NCBI GenBank assembly: GCA_947581855.1
Contig: CANPVZ010000024.1
Location: 1 to 59,147, forward strand
Source: an uncultured Phocaeicola sp.
GTDB taxonomy: Bacteria; Bacteroidota; Bacteroidia; Bacteroidales; Bacteroidaceae
Direction: 5' to 3'
DNA length: 59,147 bases
Shown here: positions 16,647-27,638 of the stretch, piece after piece
Position numbering within the stretch: position 1 is the stretch's first letter
How the letters are laid out: each line of letters opens with the position of its first letter
Notes under the pieces: model-generated
Seen by the model: the letters and a program-made list of their open reading frames with translations, nothing else
Databases searched by the model: none
Told to the model about the DNA's origin: nothing
Position numbers and translations under genes: made by a program

Positions 16647-17510
16647 TTATTTCATGGATCCGCCAATAATATCAAGCAGTTCGGCTGTAATAGCTTGCTG
16701 ACGTCCTTTGTTATACATTAAATTTAAATCTTGCAAGAGATCATTGGCATTGTCTGTGGCTTGTTGCATGGCAACGGTACGTGCCGCATGTTCGGATGCA
16801 TTCGAGTCGAGAAGCACCGTGTACATTTTCATTCGAAGAGCTTGCGGTATAAGTTGTTTAACCAATTCTTCCACAGAAGGTTCAATGATATAATTCGACA
16901 TAATTCCATTGTCATCCTTTTGTTCCGCAGTTAGTTGTAAGGGCAAAAAAGTTTCTCGCGTCATTATTTGAGATGCCGTCGACTTATAATGCATATATAG
17001 CAACTCTACCCTGTCAATTTCTTTTGCAGCATAGAGTTTCATCAAATGCTCTGCCAGCTCTGCTGCCTGTTGATAAGAAGGTTTATCTCCTATCATTTTA
17101 TAATCCTCAATTAACTGGTATTTTTTAGCGAGAGCTTGTGCCACTTTTCGTCCTACAGGATAAATATATAGATGTTTTTTTTCAAGTTTAGCATATTCTT
17201 GTAAGACTTCCAAAGTGTGTCTGATTACTCCACTGTTATATCCTCCGCAAAGGCTCGAATTGGAAGCAAATGTGACAATTGCCACTTTTTCGGGCTTACG
17301 TATTTCTACGTATGGAGACTTTATTTCAATACCACTATCTAAAAGACTATGTAGGATAGCAGAAAGTCTTCGGTCATAAGGAAGCATATTTTCTATCGCT
17401 ATTTGAGCGCGATGGAGTTTCGTTGAAGCTACGACTTTCATAGCTGAAGTAATTTTCAACGTACTTTTCACCGAGCCGATTCTTCCTTTTATTTCTTTTA
17501 GAGATGCCAT
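16647..17510 (-). CDS. atpG: ATP synthase gamma subunit
   Basis: A 287-residue central shaft of F1. The N-terminal coiled coil 'LKEIKGRIGSVKSTLKIT' and the C-terminal helix 'ATDNANDLLQDLNLMYNKG' with 'RQQAITAELLDIIGG' form the rotor that drives ATP synthesis in the alpha3beta3 ring. The middle Rossmann-like part has 'ASNSSLCGGYNSGV'. Last gene of the operon, 3 bp after atpA. Confidence 0.96.
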   Translation of the reverse strand: MASLKEIKGRIGSVKSTLKITSAMKVVASTKLHRAQIAIENMLPYDRRLSAILHSLLDSGIEIKSPYVEIRKPEKVAIVTFASNSSLCGGYNSGVIRHTLEVLQEYAKLEKKHLYIYPVGRKVAQALAKKYQLIEDYKMIGDKPSYQQAAELAEHLMKLYAAKEIDRVELLYMHYKSTASQIMTRETFLPLQLTAEQKDDNGIMSNYIIEPSVEELVKQLIPQALRMKMYTVLLDSNASEHAARTVAMQQATDNANDLLQDLNLMYNKGRQQAITAELLDIIGGSMK

Positions 17511-17513
17511 GGG

Positions 17514-19100
17514 TTATCGTTTAAGATTCAGACAAATATTTTGTGCTACTTGGGCAATGATTTTTGTTACGTCATCATTAATAACACCACTTGATAAAAC
17601 ATCCAGAACGTCTTGCTGATGAGCGGCGCGAAGTTGTTCCAAAAATCTGTTCTGAAACTCTTTTACTTGGCTTACAGCGATATCTTTCATCAATCCTTGG
17701 GTTCCGCAATATAATATGGCGATTTCCTCTCCTACAGGCATCGGCGAGTATTGAGGTTGAATCAGTAACTGATTGTTTTTACGTCCTCTGTCTAGCGCCA
17801 TAGCAGTAACGGGATCTACGTCGCTACTAAATTTGGAGAATGCTTCAAGTTCACGATATTGTGCCTGGTCTATCTTTAACGTACCAGCTACTTTTTTCAT
17901 AGACTTTATTTGAGCGCTGCCTCCTACGCGTGATACAGAAATACCTACGTTTATAGCCGGACGAAAACCTTGGTTAAACAAATCAGTTTCAAGGAATATT
18001 TGGCCATCGGTAATAGAAATAACATTGGTCGGGATATAGGCGGAAACATCACCTGCCTGTGTCTCGATGATTGGCAAAGCCGTTAGCGAACCACCTCCTT
18101 TTACCTTCCCTTTCAGACTTTGGGGAAGATCGTTCATCTGCTCGGCTACTTCCTGTTGCTGGATAATCTTTGCCGCACGTTCCAACAAACGAGAATGCAA
18201 ATAAAAGATATCACCCGGATAAGCTTCACGCCCGGAAGGACGACGTAAGATCAATGAAACTTCACGGTAAGCTACAGCTTGTTTCGACAAATCATCGTAT
18301 ACAACTAACGCATGTCTGCCGGTATCACGGAAATATTCTCCGATAGCAGCTCCCGCAAAAGGAGCGAAATATTGTAACGCAGCCGGATCGGATGCTGTGG
18401 CGGCAACCACAACCGTATAAGGAAGAGCTCCTCTATCACGTAATATGTTCACGATGTTGGCAATAGTGGAACCTTTCTGTCCTACAGCTACATAAATACA
18501 ATATACCGGTTTACCGGCTTCATAGTTCTCGCGTTGGTTAAGGATGGTGTCAATGGCTATAGACGTTTTTCCTGTTTGGCGGTCGCCAATGATTAATTCA
18601 CGTTGACCTCTTCCGATAGGAATCATAGAATCAATAGCCTTTAATCCCGTTTGAAGCGGTTCTGTAACCGGTTGGCGGTATATAACTCCCGGAGATTTAC
18701 GTTCTATAGGCATCTCAGTTAGTTCTCCTCCAATTTCGCCCGCTCCGTCAAGTGGCTCTCCTAATGGATTTACCACACGACCTAACATTTTTTCGCTGAC
18801 ATTGATGGAAGCGATACGTCCGGTACGTTTTACAACCATACCTTCTTTAATTCTGTCGGTTGGTCCTAAAAGCACGGCTCCCACGTTATCTTCCTCCAAG
18901 TTCATAACGATAGCTTTCACTCCATTTTCGAACTCAAGTAATTCCTCAGATTCAGCATTTCGTAATCCATATATGCGGACCACTCCGTCGCTTACCTGCA
19001 ATACAGTACCTACTTCCTCAAATTTGAGGTTCGTGTCGATACCTTTCAATTGCTCGAGCAACACTTCGGAGACTTCGCTGGGTTTTATATTTTCAGACAT
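17514..19100 (-). CDS. atpA: ATP synthase alpha subunit
   Basis: A 528-residue non-catalytic nucleotide-binding subunit of F1. An N-terminal beta barrel is followed by the P-loop 'GDRQTGKTS' and the alpha hallmark '[20 protein letters not shown]', which includes the arginine-finger region. It forms the hexamer with beta and binds delta at its N terminus. It sits 16 bp downstream of atpH. Confidence 0.97.
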   Translation of the reverse strand: MSENIKPSEVSEVLLEQLKGIDTNLKFEEVGTVLQVSDGVVRIYGLRNAESEELLEFENGVKAIVMNLEEDNVGAVLLGPTDRIKEGMVVKRTGRIASINVSEKMLGRVVNPLGEPLDGAGEIGGELTEMPIERKSPGVIYRQPVTEPLQTGLKAIDSMIPIGRGQRELIIGDRQTGKTSIAIDTILNQRENYEAGKPVYCIYVAVGQKGSTIANIVNILRDRGALPYTVVVAATASDPAALQYFAPFAGAAIGEYFRDTGRHALVVYDDLSKQAVAYREVSLILRRPSGREAYPGDIFYLHSRLLERAAKIIQQQEVAEQMNDLPQSLKGKVKGGGSLTALPIIETQAGDVSAYIPTNVISITDGQIFLETDLFNQGFRPAINVGISVSRVGGSAQIKSMKKVAGTLKIDQAQYRELEAFSKFSSDVDPVTAMALDRGRKNNQLLIQPQYSPMPVGEEIAILYCGTQGLMKDIAVSQVKEFQNRFLEQLRAAHQQDVLDVLSSGVINDDVTKIIAQVAQNICLNLKR

Positions 19101-19116
19101 ATTTCTTGTTTTTTAC

Positions 19117-19671
19117 TTATACAATTCTTCTATTTTTATCGATGAACTGTTGGCGAACTCTATTTATCTGTGTTGCAATACTTGCATCTAGACGATTAAA
19201 GTTTATCTCGAAAATGAATCCGCCTAAAATCGACGGTTCTACATAAGTTTCAAATTCTACAGTTCCTTGAGTTCCTTTTGCTACCATATTCTTCATCCGT
19301 TCAATTGTCTCTTCTTTTACAGGTGAAGCGGTAATCAGTTTACCGATATTGATATGATTCATCTGACGATACAAATCAATGTATGAATAAGCTATGAATT
19401 GCATGAATTTCTCCCGCCGTTCTTTTAAAACTAATGTAACAAAACGTTCATATTCATTGCTTACATTTCCTCCGGCAGCTTCGCATAACAACTTTATCTT
19501 TTCTTCTTTAGACAAAATTGGATTCTCGAGAGCAGGGCGCAACTTGGGAACTTTTTTATAGCAATTTACAAGTATTTGCATTTCCTTGTAAACAACTTTT
19601 TCGTTTCTGCTCTCGTAAGCATACTCATATAAAGCTTTTGCATAGCGTTTGGAGATGGTTCCTATGTCCAT
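19117..19671 (-). CDS. atpH: ATP synthase delta subunit
   Basis: A 184-residue peripheral-stalk subunit that joins F1 alpha to the b dimer. It shows the family's N-terminal helical bundle ('ISKRYAKALYEYA') and the C-terminal signature 'EPSILGGFIFEI'. It lies 6 bp after atpF. Confidence 0.93.
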   Translation of the reverse strand: MDIGTISKRYAKALYEYAYESRNEKVVYKEMQILVNCYKKVPKLRPALENPILSKEEKIKLLCEAAGGNVSNEYERFVTLVLKERREKFMQFIAYSYIDLYRQMNHINIGKLITASPVKEETIERMKNMVAKGTQGTVEFETYVEPSILGGFIFEINFNRLDASIATQINRVRQQFIDKNRRIV

Positions 19672-19677
19672 GACTTC

Positions 19678-20178
19678 TTATTTTTTAATATCGGAAACTT
19701 CATCGAGCAATCGTTCAATCATTCCATTTTGCTTTTGCTCGTTGTCGAGGTTCTGACGAAGGATCTTTTCTGCTATACCAACAGATAATTCCGCAACTTG
19801 TTTGCGGATATCCCGGATTGCATCATCTTTCTCTTTTTGAATTTGTTCGCGTGCTTCCTCTAAAAGCTTTCCTCCTTCGGATTGCGCTTTATTTTTAGCT
19901 TCGCTTATAATCCGTTGACGAGTTTCGACCGCTTCTTTTAGAATATTCGCTTGTTCCTCACGAGCTTGGGTCAAAATGGATTCACTTTCTTCTTTGATAT
20001 GCGCTAATTTTTCATTGGCTTCTCGGGCAGCCTGTAAGGATTCATCAATATATTGTTTCCGTTTTTCCACCATTCCAACAATGACAGGAAATCCGTATTT
20101 TGCCAATATAATGAATACGATTCCAAAAGCTATGAGCATCCAAAAAATTAATGCGCTATCAGGATTAAGTAGTGACAT
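19678..20178 (-). CDS. atpF: ATP synthase b subunit
   Basis: A 166-residue stator: one N-terminal membrane helix (residues ~9-28, '[20 protein letters not shown]') followed by a long charged helix that dimerises as the peripheral stalk. It lies between c and delta, as in other bacterial operons. Confidence 0.94.
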   Translation of the reverse strand: MSLLNPDSALIFWMLIAFGIVFIILAKYGFPVIVGMVEKRKQYIDESLQAAREANEKLAHIKEESESILTQAREEQANILKEAVETRQRIISEAKNKAQSEGGKLLEEAREQIQKEKDDAIRDIRKQVAELSVGIAEKILRQNLDNEQKQNGMIERLLDEVSDIKK

Positions 20179-20187
20179 ATGCTTTAT

Positions 20188-20448
<261 letters not shown>

Positions 20449-20480
20449 TTACTTTTAAGTTTTTTATTATATAAATTAAT

Positions 20481-21536
20481 TTATTTTTTATGTGCTTCTA
20501 CTCTTGAAAGTCCTATAAATACAGCCGAAAGCATAGTGAACACGTAGGCTTGAATAAATGCCACCAATAATTCTAGGAAATTCATAAACACGGCGAACAA
20601 TACAGATATTACAGACATGGATCCGTTTAATACAGGTCCGAGGGAAGCCGTAATAAAAATAATACACGTTAATGCTAATATAACGGAATGTCCGGCCATA
20701 ATATTAGCAAATAGACGAACCGTTAAAGCAAAAGGTTTGGTAAATATTCCAAAAATCTCTATAAGAGGCATTATAGGTATAGGAATTTTGAGCCATAAAG
20801 GCACGTCCGGCCATAAGATTTCTCTCCAATATTCTTTACTTCCCCATATGTTGACGGCTAGAAATGTCATACATGCCAAAACTAAAGTGATAGCAATGTT
20901 TCCCGTCACATTTCCGCCACCCGGAAAAATAGGAACTAATCCCATCAAGTTGTTGAGGAAAATAAAGAAAAAGGCTGTTAGAAGGTATGGGGCATATCTT
21001 TTATAATCTTTACCGATACAGCTTTTAATGATGTCGTCGTTAACCATCATAATAAACATCTCCATAAATCCCACAAACCCTTTCGGTGTAGAATCTTCCG
21101 GCTTATGCTTTTTATACCACTTAGCCACTCCAAGAATGATCAGAACTAATAATAAGCTATTGATTAATAGAGATAAAACTGTTTTTGTTATAGAAATATC
21201 AAAAGGTCTTATTTCTTCTCCTTCAACATTTTTTTCTACCACTTTTCCTTGGTACTTCCCCTCTGGGGCAATGTAAAAGCCTTCGTATTCTTTATTATGT
21301 TCGAGCCGTGAAGACAGAAATGCATGCCAACCGCTTTGCGAACTATATACGATAATAGGTAACGGAATGGATATTGCTTTTCCTTTCCAGTCTGTAATGT
21401 GCCATTCATACGAATCACCAATATGCCCGAATACAATTTCTTGCACATTGACTTTGCTTTCAGATTCGTCCGCTTTTATCGGACTACATATAAGACACAA
21501 CAACAGGCTCACCCATATATATTTCAACGTTTTCAT
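20481..21536 (-). CDS. atpB: ATP synthase a subunit with N-terminal export segment
   Basis: A 351-residue Fo channel subunit, longer than E. coli's 271. Residues 1-22 look like a signal sequence and residues ~23-115 a periplasmic domain before the first core helix, a form common in Bacteroidetes. The proton-channel helix holds the essential Arg in 'LTVRLFANIMAGH'. The start overlaps the stop of the small membrane gene by 4 nt. Confidence 0.95.
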   Translation of the reverse strand: MKTLKYIWVSLLLCLICSPIKADESESKVNVQEIVFGHIGDSYEWHITDWKGKAISIPLPIIVYSSQSGWHAFLSSRLEHNKEYEGFYIAPEGKYQGKVVEKNVEGEEIRPFDISITKTVLSLLINSLLLVLIILGVAKWYKKHKPEDSTPKGFVGFMEMFIMMVNDDIIKSCIGKDYKRYAPYLLTAFFFIFLNNLMGLVPIFPGGGNVTGNIAITLVLACMTFLAVNIWGSKEYWREILWPDVPLWLKIPIPIMPLIEIFGIFTKPFALTVRLFANIMAGHSVILALTCIIFITASLGPVLNGSMSVISVLFAVFMNFLELLVAFIQAYVFTMLSAVFIGLSRVEAHKK

Positions 21537-21928
21537 TTTTTATTTTCTTTTTTCATTTCCATCTCATGTTTAAGGAAGAAACCACTTTCGAATATCAGAT
21601 AGATGATATAATAACATAAAAATGTGATTAAAAATGCCTTCACATGAACTCCGATAAAATGTGCATAAGCCACCACAAATAAAAGTCCGAAAATCAATTT
21701 GACTCCCTTTCCTAGGATTTGTATTTCTAATCTTTTATTAGGAAATAATCCGTATATATAAATAAAAAAAAGTCCGTATACATAGAAGAAAATAGGAATG
21801 CTGGGATAAAAAGGCGGATAATTTTCCGGCATCCATTGATTAAATGCAGCAGCTCCGCCAAAGCCGAGCACGACAATCATCAAGGTCAAATATATTATAA
21901 ATTTACGTTTGGCTTCGGTAATAGTCAT
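21533..21928 (-). CDS. Small membrane protein of the atp operon
   Basis: A 131-residue protein with about four predicted membrane helices. The ATG at 21928 is preceded by AAAGGAAA and is preferred to an upstream in-frame TTG at 21955. It sits between atpC and atpB, the place where other bacteria carry atpI or an Fo assembly factor, so a role in c-ring or a-subunit assembly is likely but is inferred from position only. No similarity to AtpI can be claimed from the residues seen. Confidence 0.8.
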   Translation of the reverse strand: MTITEAKRKFIIYLTLMIVVLGFGGAAAFNQWMPENYPPFYPSIPIFFYVYGLFFIYIYGLFPNKRLEIQILGKGVKLIFGLLFVVAYAHFIGVHVKAFLITFLCYYIIYLIFESGFFLKHEMEMKKENKK

Positions 21929-21942
21929 TTTATTTCCTTTAA

Positions 21943-22191
21943 TTATTCTATGCAAATAGAAACTTCGTTATTATTTACTTCTATAAAACCTCCTGTTATT
22001 TCATAGGATTGCTTCTTCCCTTGAGTTGTATATTCAACATTTCCCTTACTTAAAGAGGATATGATTGGGGCGTGTTGCGGTAATACTGTAAAGCTGCCTA
22101 ATGACCCCGGAACCGTTACGCTTTCCGCCATGCCATTGAATATTGTTTTCTCAGGCGATACAATCACTATATGTAATTCTTTCGATTCCAT
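21943..22191 (-). CDS. atpC: ATP synthase epsilon subunit, short form
   Basis: An 82-residue F1 epsilon consisting only of the N-terminal beta sandwich ('IVSPEKTIFNGMAESVTVPG' and 'VLPQHAPIISSL'). The C-terminal helix pair that inhibits ATP hydrolysis in many bacteria is missing, as usual in this phylum, so that type of regulation should be absent. It lies 3 bp after atpD. Confidence 0.93.
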   Translation of the reverse strand: MESKELHIVIVSPEKTIFNGMAESVTVPGSLGSFTVLPQHAPIISSLSKGNVEYTTQGKKQSYEITGGFIEVNNNEVSICIE

Positions 22192-22194
22192 TTA

Positions 22195-24234
<2,040 letters not shown>

Positions 24235-24456
24235 ATGGCAAAAGTTATTGAAAGAAATGTTCCCATTTCAGAAGAAAATGAGACGTTATCAGGACATCCA
24301 GCAACAAACATGTATGATGATTTTGAAGAGGAAATTGTCGATATAGTGGAAATCCCTCATCCGGAAGAATGTAATAAATCCCGACAGGAGGAATATCGAA
24401 ATGAGCGTTTAAAAGAGATGGAAGAAGTGGTTAAAGAGGATCTTGGAGAACAATAA
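24235..24456 (+). CDS. Small acidic hypothetical protein
   Basis: A 73-residue protein, strongly acidic in the middle ('MYDDFEEEIVDIVEIPHPEE') with a charged helical C terminus ('NERLKEMEEVVKEDL'). It has no signal peptide or known motif. An overlapping frame from 24128 is less protein-like. Cytoplasmic location and real expression are inferred only from composition. Confidence 0.5.
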   Translation: MAKVIERNVPISEENETLSGHPATNMYDDFEEEIVDIVEIPHPEECNKSRQEEYRNERLKEMEEVVKEDLGEQ

Positions 24457-24488
24457 CTTTCTATTTAAACCTCTGTTGTGTCACTTCT

Positions 24489-24772
24489 CTAATTTGTTAT
24501 TCTACAAAGAAGAAATGTATTTCTCGTAGGAGATTTGCCAACGTTTCCGATTGGAACTGTAGCCGTTTCCCTTTCCATGTTTGCAACGAGGCAATCTCCT
24601 CTGAAAGGATCATTCTTGCTTATCGATATCAATGGGATAACAATAACGATAGCAAGATACTTGTTCAGCTCGTTGGGGCTAACAACTATGCGATCGTGTT
24701 TTTTACTTTCCTAGTAGGGTCTACATCTAACTAATGTACGCTAAAAGGTTCTACTATGTCTTTCCTTTCCAT
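24489..24772 (-). pseudogene. mazF/pemK-like toxin relic
   Basis: Leftward frames give the order of a MazF/PemK endoribonuclease: 'LDVDPTRKVKNT' in one frame, then 'RIVVSPNELNKYLAIVIVIP' and 'DPFRGDCLV' in another. The family's 'VDLDPTxGSExxKxRPxxVVS' is therefore broken by at least one frame change and a stop, and the C-terminal part has drifted. No antitoxin gene is recognised upstream. The relic lies between the atp genes and the tRNA-Gly integration site. Confidence 0.55.
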
Positions 24773-25151
24773 GTCCATTCCTTCAAATTTTTCCTATTCA
24801 ATCTATTTGCGAAATTTTCAAGTAACAGCAATGATGTGTTACCGTTATTACCCATTCTCTTGAAAAACTCATTTTCGACATATAGTTTGTTTTTCCGTGT
24901 ACTTTTGCGAATGGACTAGTCGATGACATCCACGGCTTAATGTTCTGACTTTCTGGAAAAAGTTTTAAACAATTCTATTTGTGTTTTAGAAGATATTCAT
25001 TTTCGTGAGGCACATTCTGTTTTTTTCAGTATTGTGCATATCTAAGTAGAAGTTTACTGTTGCCGTAGTTCATAATTAGACACCGTATTTGCACCGATAA
25101 AATAGATAAGAACGCATAAAAATAGTGGTGTTTTATAAGCTGAAAGATAAA
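24773..25151. other. Stretch with only uncertain coding debris
   Basis: A leftward frame gives 'FFKRMGNNGNTSLLLLENF' and similar protein-like text broken by stops; I cannot name a family. It is probably decayed coding sequence next to the mazF relic. Confidence 0.35.
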
Positions 25152-25185
25152 TAAAAAAGGAGCCACATTTACATGTAACTCCTTT
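25152..25185 (-). terminator. Terminator downstream of the tRNA-Gly 3' end
   Basis: A stem AAAGGAG/CTCCTTT with extra internal pairing; read leftward it ends in six T. It follows the tRNA 3' end by 13 bp and is presumably the original tRNA terminator left on the chromosome side. Confidence 0.75.
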
Positions 25186-25197
25186 ATTTTAAATAAG

Positions 25198-25244
25198 AGC
25201 GGTAAACGGGGCCCGAACCCGCGACCTTCGGCTTGGGAAGCCAA
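25198..25244 (-). other. tRNA-Gly(CCC) 3' half: left attachment site of the element
   Basis: Read leftward, this 47-bp stretch has a tRNA anticodon arm TTGGC-TTCCCAA-GCCGA (anticodon CCC), the variable loop, T arm GCGGG-TTCGGGC-CCCGT and the acceptor 3' strand TTACCGC. The matching 5' acceptor strand and D arm are absent upstream. A 3' tRNA fragment facing chromosomal sequence, with phage genes on its other side, is what tyrosine-integrase insertion into a tRNA gene leaves; the intact tRNA should lie at the right end, outside the window. Confidence 0.8.
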
Positions 25245-25335
25245 TTTGATTTGTGATAAATAATTAAATATAAATAAATTATGATTATATTATTTTCTTT
25301 TTGCATATAATTTGCATACAAATGAAAAGAAATGA

Positions 25336-25348
25336 CGCGACCTTCGGC
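25336..25348. repeat. Second copy of part of the att core
   Basis: CGCGACCTTCGGC repeats exactly 25220-25232 inside the tRNA fragment, 116 bp away in the same orientation. It may be an arm site, a relic of an earlier integration, or chance. Confidence 0.45.
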
Positions 25349-25412
25349 CTGACTCTTCATCTATTGCAAAATATAAAGGATACACAACATACATAAAAAA
25401 CAGACGATGGAT

Positions 25413-25685
25413 TTACCTCCTAAACAGCTCCGAATGGCTTCCAATCCTAAGCAAATCTATTATTTCCCCATCTATCCATATAAGAAGGAAATCATCCCCG
25501 ATATGGCATTCCATACAACCTTTATACTGCCCTTTCAATAAATGAGGCTTGTGTTTTGTGGGGATCGGCAGATCATTGATAAGCAAGTTTGCTATACTTT
25601 CAAAAGCCGCCACCTTTTGGGGGAATTTCTGAATGCGCTTAAAATCCCTTTTGAATTGGCTCGTCGGGTGCAATTTCTTTTTCAC
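25413..25685 (-). CDS. YafQ-family mRNA interferase toxin
   Basis: A 90-residue RelE/YafQ toxin, a ribosome-dependent endoribonuclease. 'KGCMECHIGDDFLLIW' and the terminal 'RIGSHSELF' hold the His, Asp and Phe positions that form the YafQ active site. It starts within the antitoxin stop (4-nt overlap), so the two are coupled. It lies just inside the element's left end, a common place for stabilising modules. Confidence 0.88.
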   Translation of the reverse strand: MKKKLHPTSQFKRDFKRIQKFPQKVAAFESIANLLINDLPIPTKHKPHLLKGQYKGCMECHIGDDFLLIWIDGEIIDLLRIGSHSELFRR

Positions 25686-25924
25686 TTCGTCAATTCCTCC
25701 ATCAAACTTTCTACACTATCAAATGTTTCTTTATTCTTTGTCTCACGCGCTTCTATAATAGCCGCGACCGTTTCCTCATTGGGCTCTGAATACATTGCAT
25801 CCATCAGAGTGCTTTCTACGAAATTATTCAAGCTTCTGTTCGCTTTCTTGGCATGCTCCTGCAAGGTTTGCAACAAGTCTTCACGTAAGCGGAACGAGGT
25901 TTGTTTTCTTATTACAGTTTCCAT
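25682..25924 (-). CDS. DinJ/RelB-family antitoxin
   Basis: An 80-residue antitoxin. The N-terminal ribbon-helix-helix 'RKQTSFRLREDLLQTLQEHA' binds DNA as a dimer; the C-terminal 'ETFDSVESLMEELTK' should wrap the toxin. Antitoxin precedes toxin, the usual order for dinJ-yafQ. Confidence 0.85.
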   Translation of the reverse strand: METVIRKQTSFRLREDLLQTLQEHAKKANRSLNNFVESTLMDAMYSEPNEETVAAIIEARETKNKETFDSVESLMEELTK

Positions 25925-25949
25925 ATTATTATTGTATTATGTTATATTG

Positions 25950-25981
25950 CAAAAGTAATACATTATATGGTAATAAACAAA
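25950..25981 (-). promoter_or_regulatory. Promoter of the YafQ/DinJ module
   Basis: On the minus strand: -33 TTTG (25981-25978), 20 bp, -7 TACTTTTG (25957-25950). The AT-rich dyads around it (TATTATG-type half sites) may be the antitoxin operator. Confidence 0.7.
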
Positions 25982-26150
25982 TTTTTTTGCTTGGTTTTTC
26001 CGACCACCATGAATTCTTCCTATTTTTACTATACTAAGTCGTTATCAAGAATAATTCTAAATTAAGAAATATTTAATACGAGTTATTCTGACTTATTCCG
26101 ACTTATTCCGGCTTTTTGTTTTTACGTTCTTTGCGCTAATAATCATGCTG

Positions 26151-26290
26151 TTGCATAAAACAAAGCCATGCAATAACTTTGCATCCGTAGCAAGTAGGAC
26201 GGCTATGTAATCACATTTGTATCTTAGCCCGTTGGGGCATTTCAATAAGAATCCGTAGCCGTCCTACTTTAGCTACGGATTTTTTCTTTT
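26151..26290 (+). ncRNA. Candidate small RNA: promoter plus long stem and T run
   Basis: A -33 TTG (26151-26153), 20 bp, and -7 TAACTTTG (26174-26181) form a strong promoter with no open frame after it. The expected start falls at the head of an imperfect 20-22 bp inverted repeat (26185-26204 with 26257-26278), enclosing a small GCCC-GTTG-GGGC hairpin and followed by a T run at 26280-26285. The unit would give a ~95-nt stem-loop RNA. A short mobile repeat is the alternative. Confidence 0.5.
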
Positions 26291-26339
26291 CCTACAAGTC
26301 AAGATTAAATCCACAATCGGTTATTGTATGCCTTCCATG

Positions 26340-26660
26340 AATTGGATGCGGCAGGGCTATCGGGGAAAATACGTTCGACCAATAACAGATTTAAAACAAC
26401 CTTCCGAAGCTTCACGGTGAAAGCCCGTGAGGGGATGCACGAAAGAAGGCAGTCGATTGTGATAAGCAGACTGGTGCGCAGGTGCGGGTTACGAGATAAC
26501 CAATTCTGTAAAAGCTGAAAGCCGAGATTGGAAGCACCCAATTCAGAGCCGATGGGGTCGACACCTAACTTATACCGGTGATTTACCATCGAATTATCCC
26601 TAAAACCGTTAGAGAGAAAAACCGCTCTCTACGGGTAAGGGGATAATTCGCTCAAAAATC
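26340..26660 (+). other. Hairpin-dense tract, possible group II intron fragment or unknown RNA
   Basis: No coding frame is convincing, but many short helices fit together on the plus strand: CCTTC/GAAGG (26400, 26445), TCACGG/CCGTGA (26412, 26425), CAGTC/GACTG (26450, 26469), GGTGC/GCACC (26473, 26534), GGTTA/TAACC (26487, 26497), and an 11-bp stem 26590-26600/26640-26650 with an extended inner stem. Loops of the type GAAA and CTGAAAG are frequent. It recalls domain I of group II introns, but no reverse transcriptase or domain V is present. It ends 49 bp before the BRO gene. Confidence 0.4.
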
Positions 26661-26708
26661 AACGTCCCTTCAAACCCGGTAATTTAATTATTTATAGATT
26701 AACATATT

Positions 26709-26939
26709 ATGGATAATTCGATTAAAATATTTAAGAATGATGTTTTTGGTGAAGTACGAGTAGCTGGAACAAGTGAAGAACCGCTTTTCTGCTTAGCTGA
26801 TGTTTGCAATGCAGTTGAGTTGAGTAATCCTTCATCAGTAAAAACAAGATTAAACGATGAAGATTTGCAACTGCTTGATTTACACGCCCTAAATCCTGAT
26901 TTATACGTGAACGGGAACTCATTTGCTACGTTTATATAG
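26709..26939 (+). pseudogene. BRO-N antirepressor, truncated
   Basis: 76 residues of a BRO-family phage antirepressor: 'IKIFKNDVFGEVRVAG', 'FCLADVCNAVELSNPSS' and 'NGNSFATFI'. The N-terminal DNA-binding domain normally continues with an 'NESGLY' segment and a C-terminal domain; here a stop follows FATFI. The HigA gene ends 14 bp further on in the opposite direction, so arrival of the higBA module may have cut the gene. Confidence 0.65.
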
Positions 26940-26952
26940 GTGCATTTTCTAA

Positions 26953-27318
26953 TCAGACCCCCAACACGATATTAGCGTCAATATTCAATTTTCTGCTAAT
27001 CTCACGAGCCACTTTCAAGGTTGGTTCGCATTTTCCGGAAATATAATCGCTAAGGCGTGATGGGCTGACACCAACCAACTCTGCAAGTGACTTTTGGTTA
27101 AGCCCCATTTCGTACATACGAAGTTTAAGAACATCCACAAGCGTTGGTTCTCCCAATGCAAAATGTTCTTCCGAATAATCAGCAACTAAATTAGAAAGAA
27201 GCTCCAATTCTATGCTATTCGGATCGCTCAAAGGAGTATCATCTTTTACCAATGGAATAAGCTCCTCTACTCTTTTCACCGCCCATTCATATTGGGCTTG
27301 ATTTTCTATCTTTGTCAT
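26953..27318 (-). CDS. higA: HigA-type antitoxin
   Basis: A 121-residue antitoxin and autorepressor. The N-terminal half is helical and acidic; the C-terminal XRE helix-turn-helix is 'MGLNQKSLAELVGVSPSRLS' followed by 'DYISGKCEPTL'. It lies 4 bp downstream of the HigB gene, in the toxin-first order typical of higBA. Confidence 0.88.
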   Translation of the reverse strand: MTKIENQAQYEWAVKRVEELIPLVKDDTPLSDPNSIELELLSNLVADYSEEHFALGEPTLVDVLKLRMYEMGLNQKSLAELVGVSPSRLSDYISGKCEPTLKVAREISRKLNIDANIVLGV

Positions 27319-27322
27319 AATT

Positions 27323-27616
27323 CTAAATATTAGCGCAATCTATTTTATCATATTCCTTATGAGTACCAATAAAGCGAATATACACAAACTGAATAGTGAA
27401 TTTAATCACTACTACCAAACGATAGTTATTGCCTTTGATGTTGAAAACATAATGCTGATTACCTACATTATCAACGCTATTAAACGTTTTCTTAATATCG
27501 GCAAAGCAAGTCCACTTGCTTCTTTTTACAATGGTAGTCCATTCTTGCAAAGCAACCTTTGTATCGGGATGGTTCTCCGCGTATTCTTTTAATGCTTGTT
27601 CGGTAAATATTCTCAT
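27323..27616 (-). CDS. higB: HigB-type mRNA interferase toxin
   Basis: A 97-residue RelE-superfamily toxin that cleaves translated mRNA. 'NVGNQHYVFNIKGNNYRLVV' and 'VYIRFIGTHKEYDKID' are the family's core. First gene of the module; its expression should be repressed by HigA at the promoter just upstream. Confidence 0.88.
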   Translation of the reverse strand: MRIFTEQALKEYAENHPDTKVALQEWTTIVKRSKWTCFADIKKTFNSVDNVGNQHYVFNIKGNNYRLVVVIKFTIQFVYIRFIGTHKEYDKIDCANI

Positions 27617-27638
27617 TGGTTACTCAATTATCACATGA

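Noticed and set aside
25026..25244. 72-codon leftward frame over the tRNA-Gly fragment
   Set aside because: Its first residues translate tRNA sequence; typical false gene across a tRNA.
26305..26589. 94-codon leftward frame
   Set aside because: Antisense of the hairpin-dense tract; pairing of the DNA with itself explains it better than a protein.
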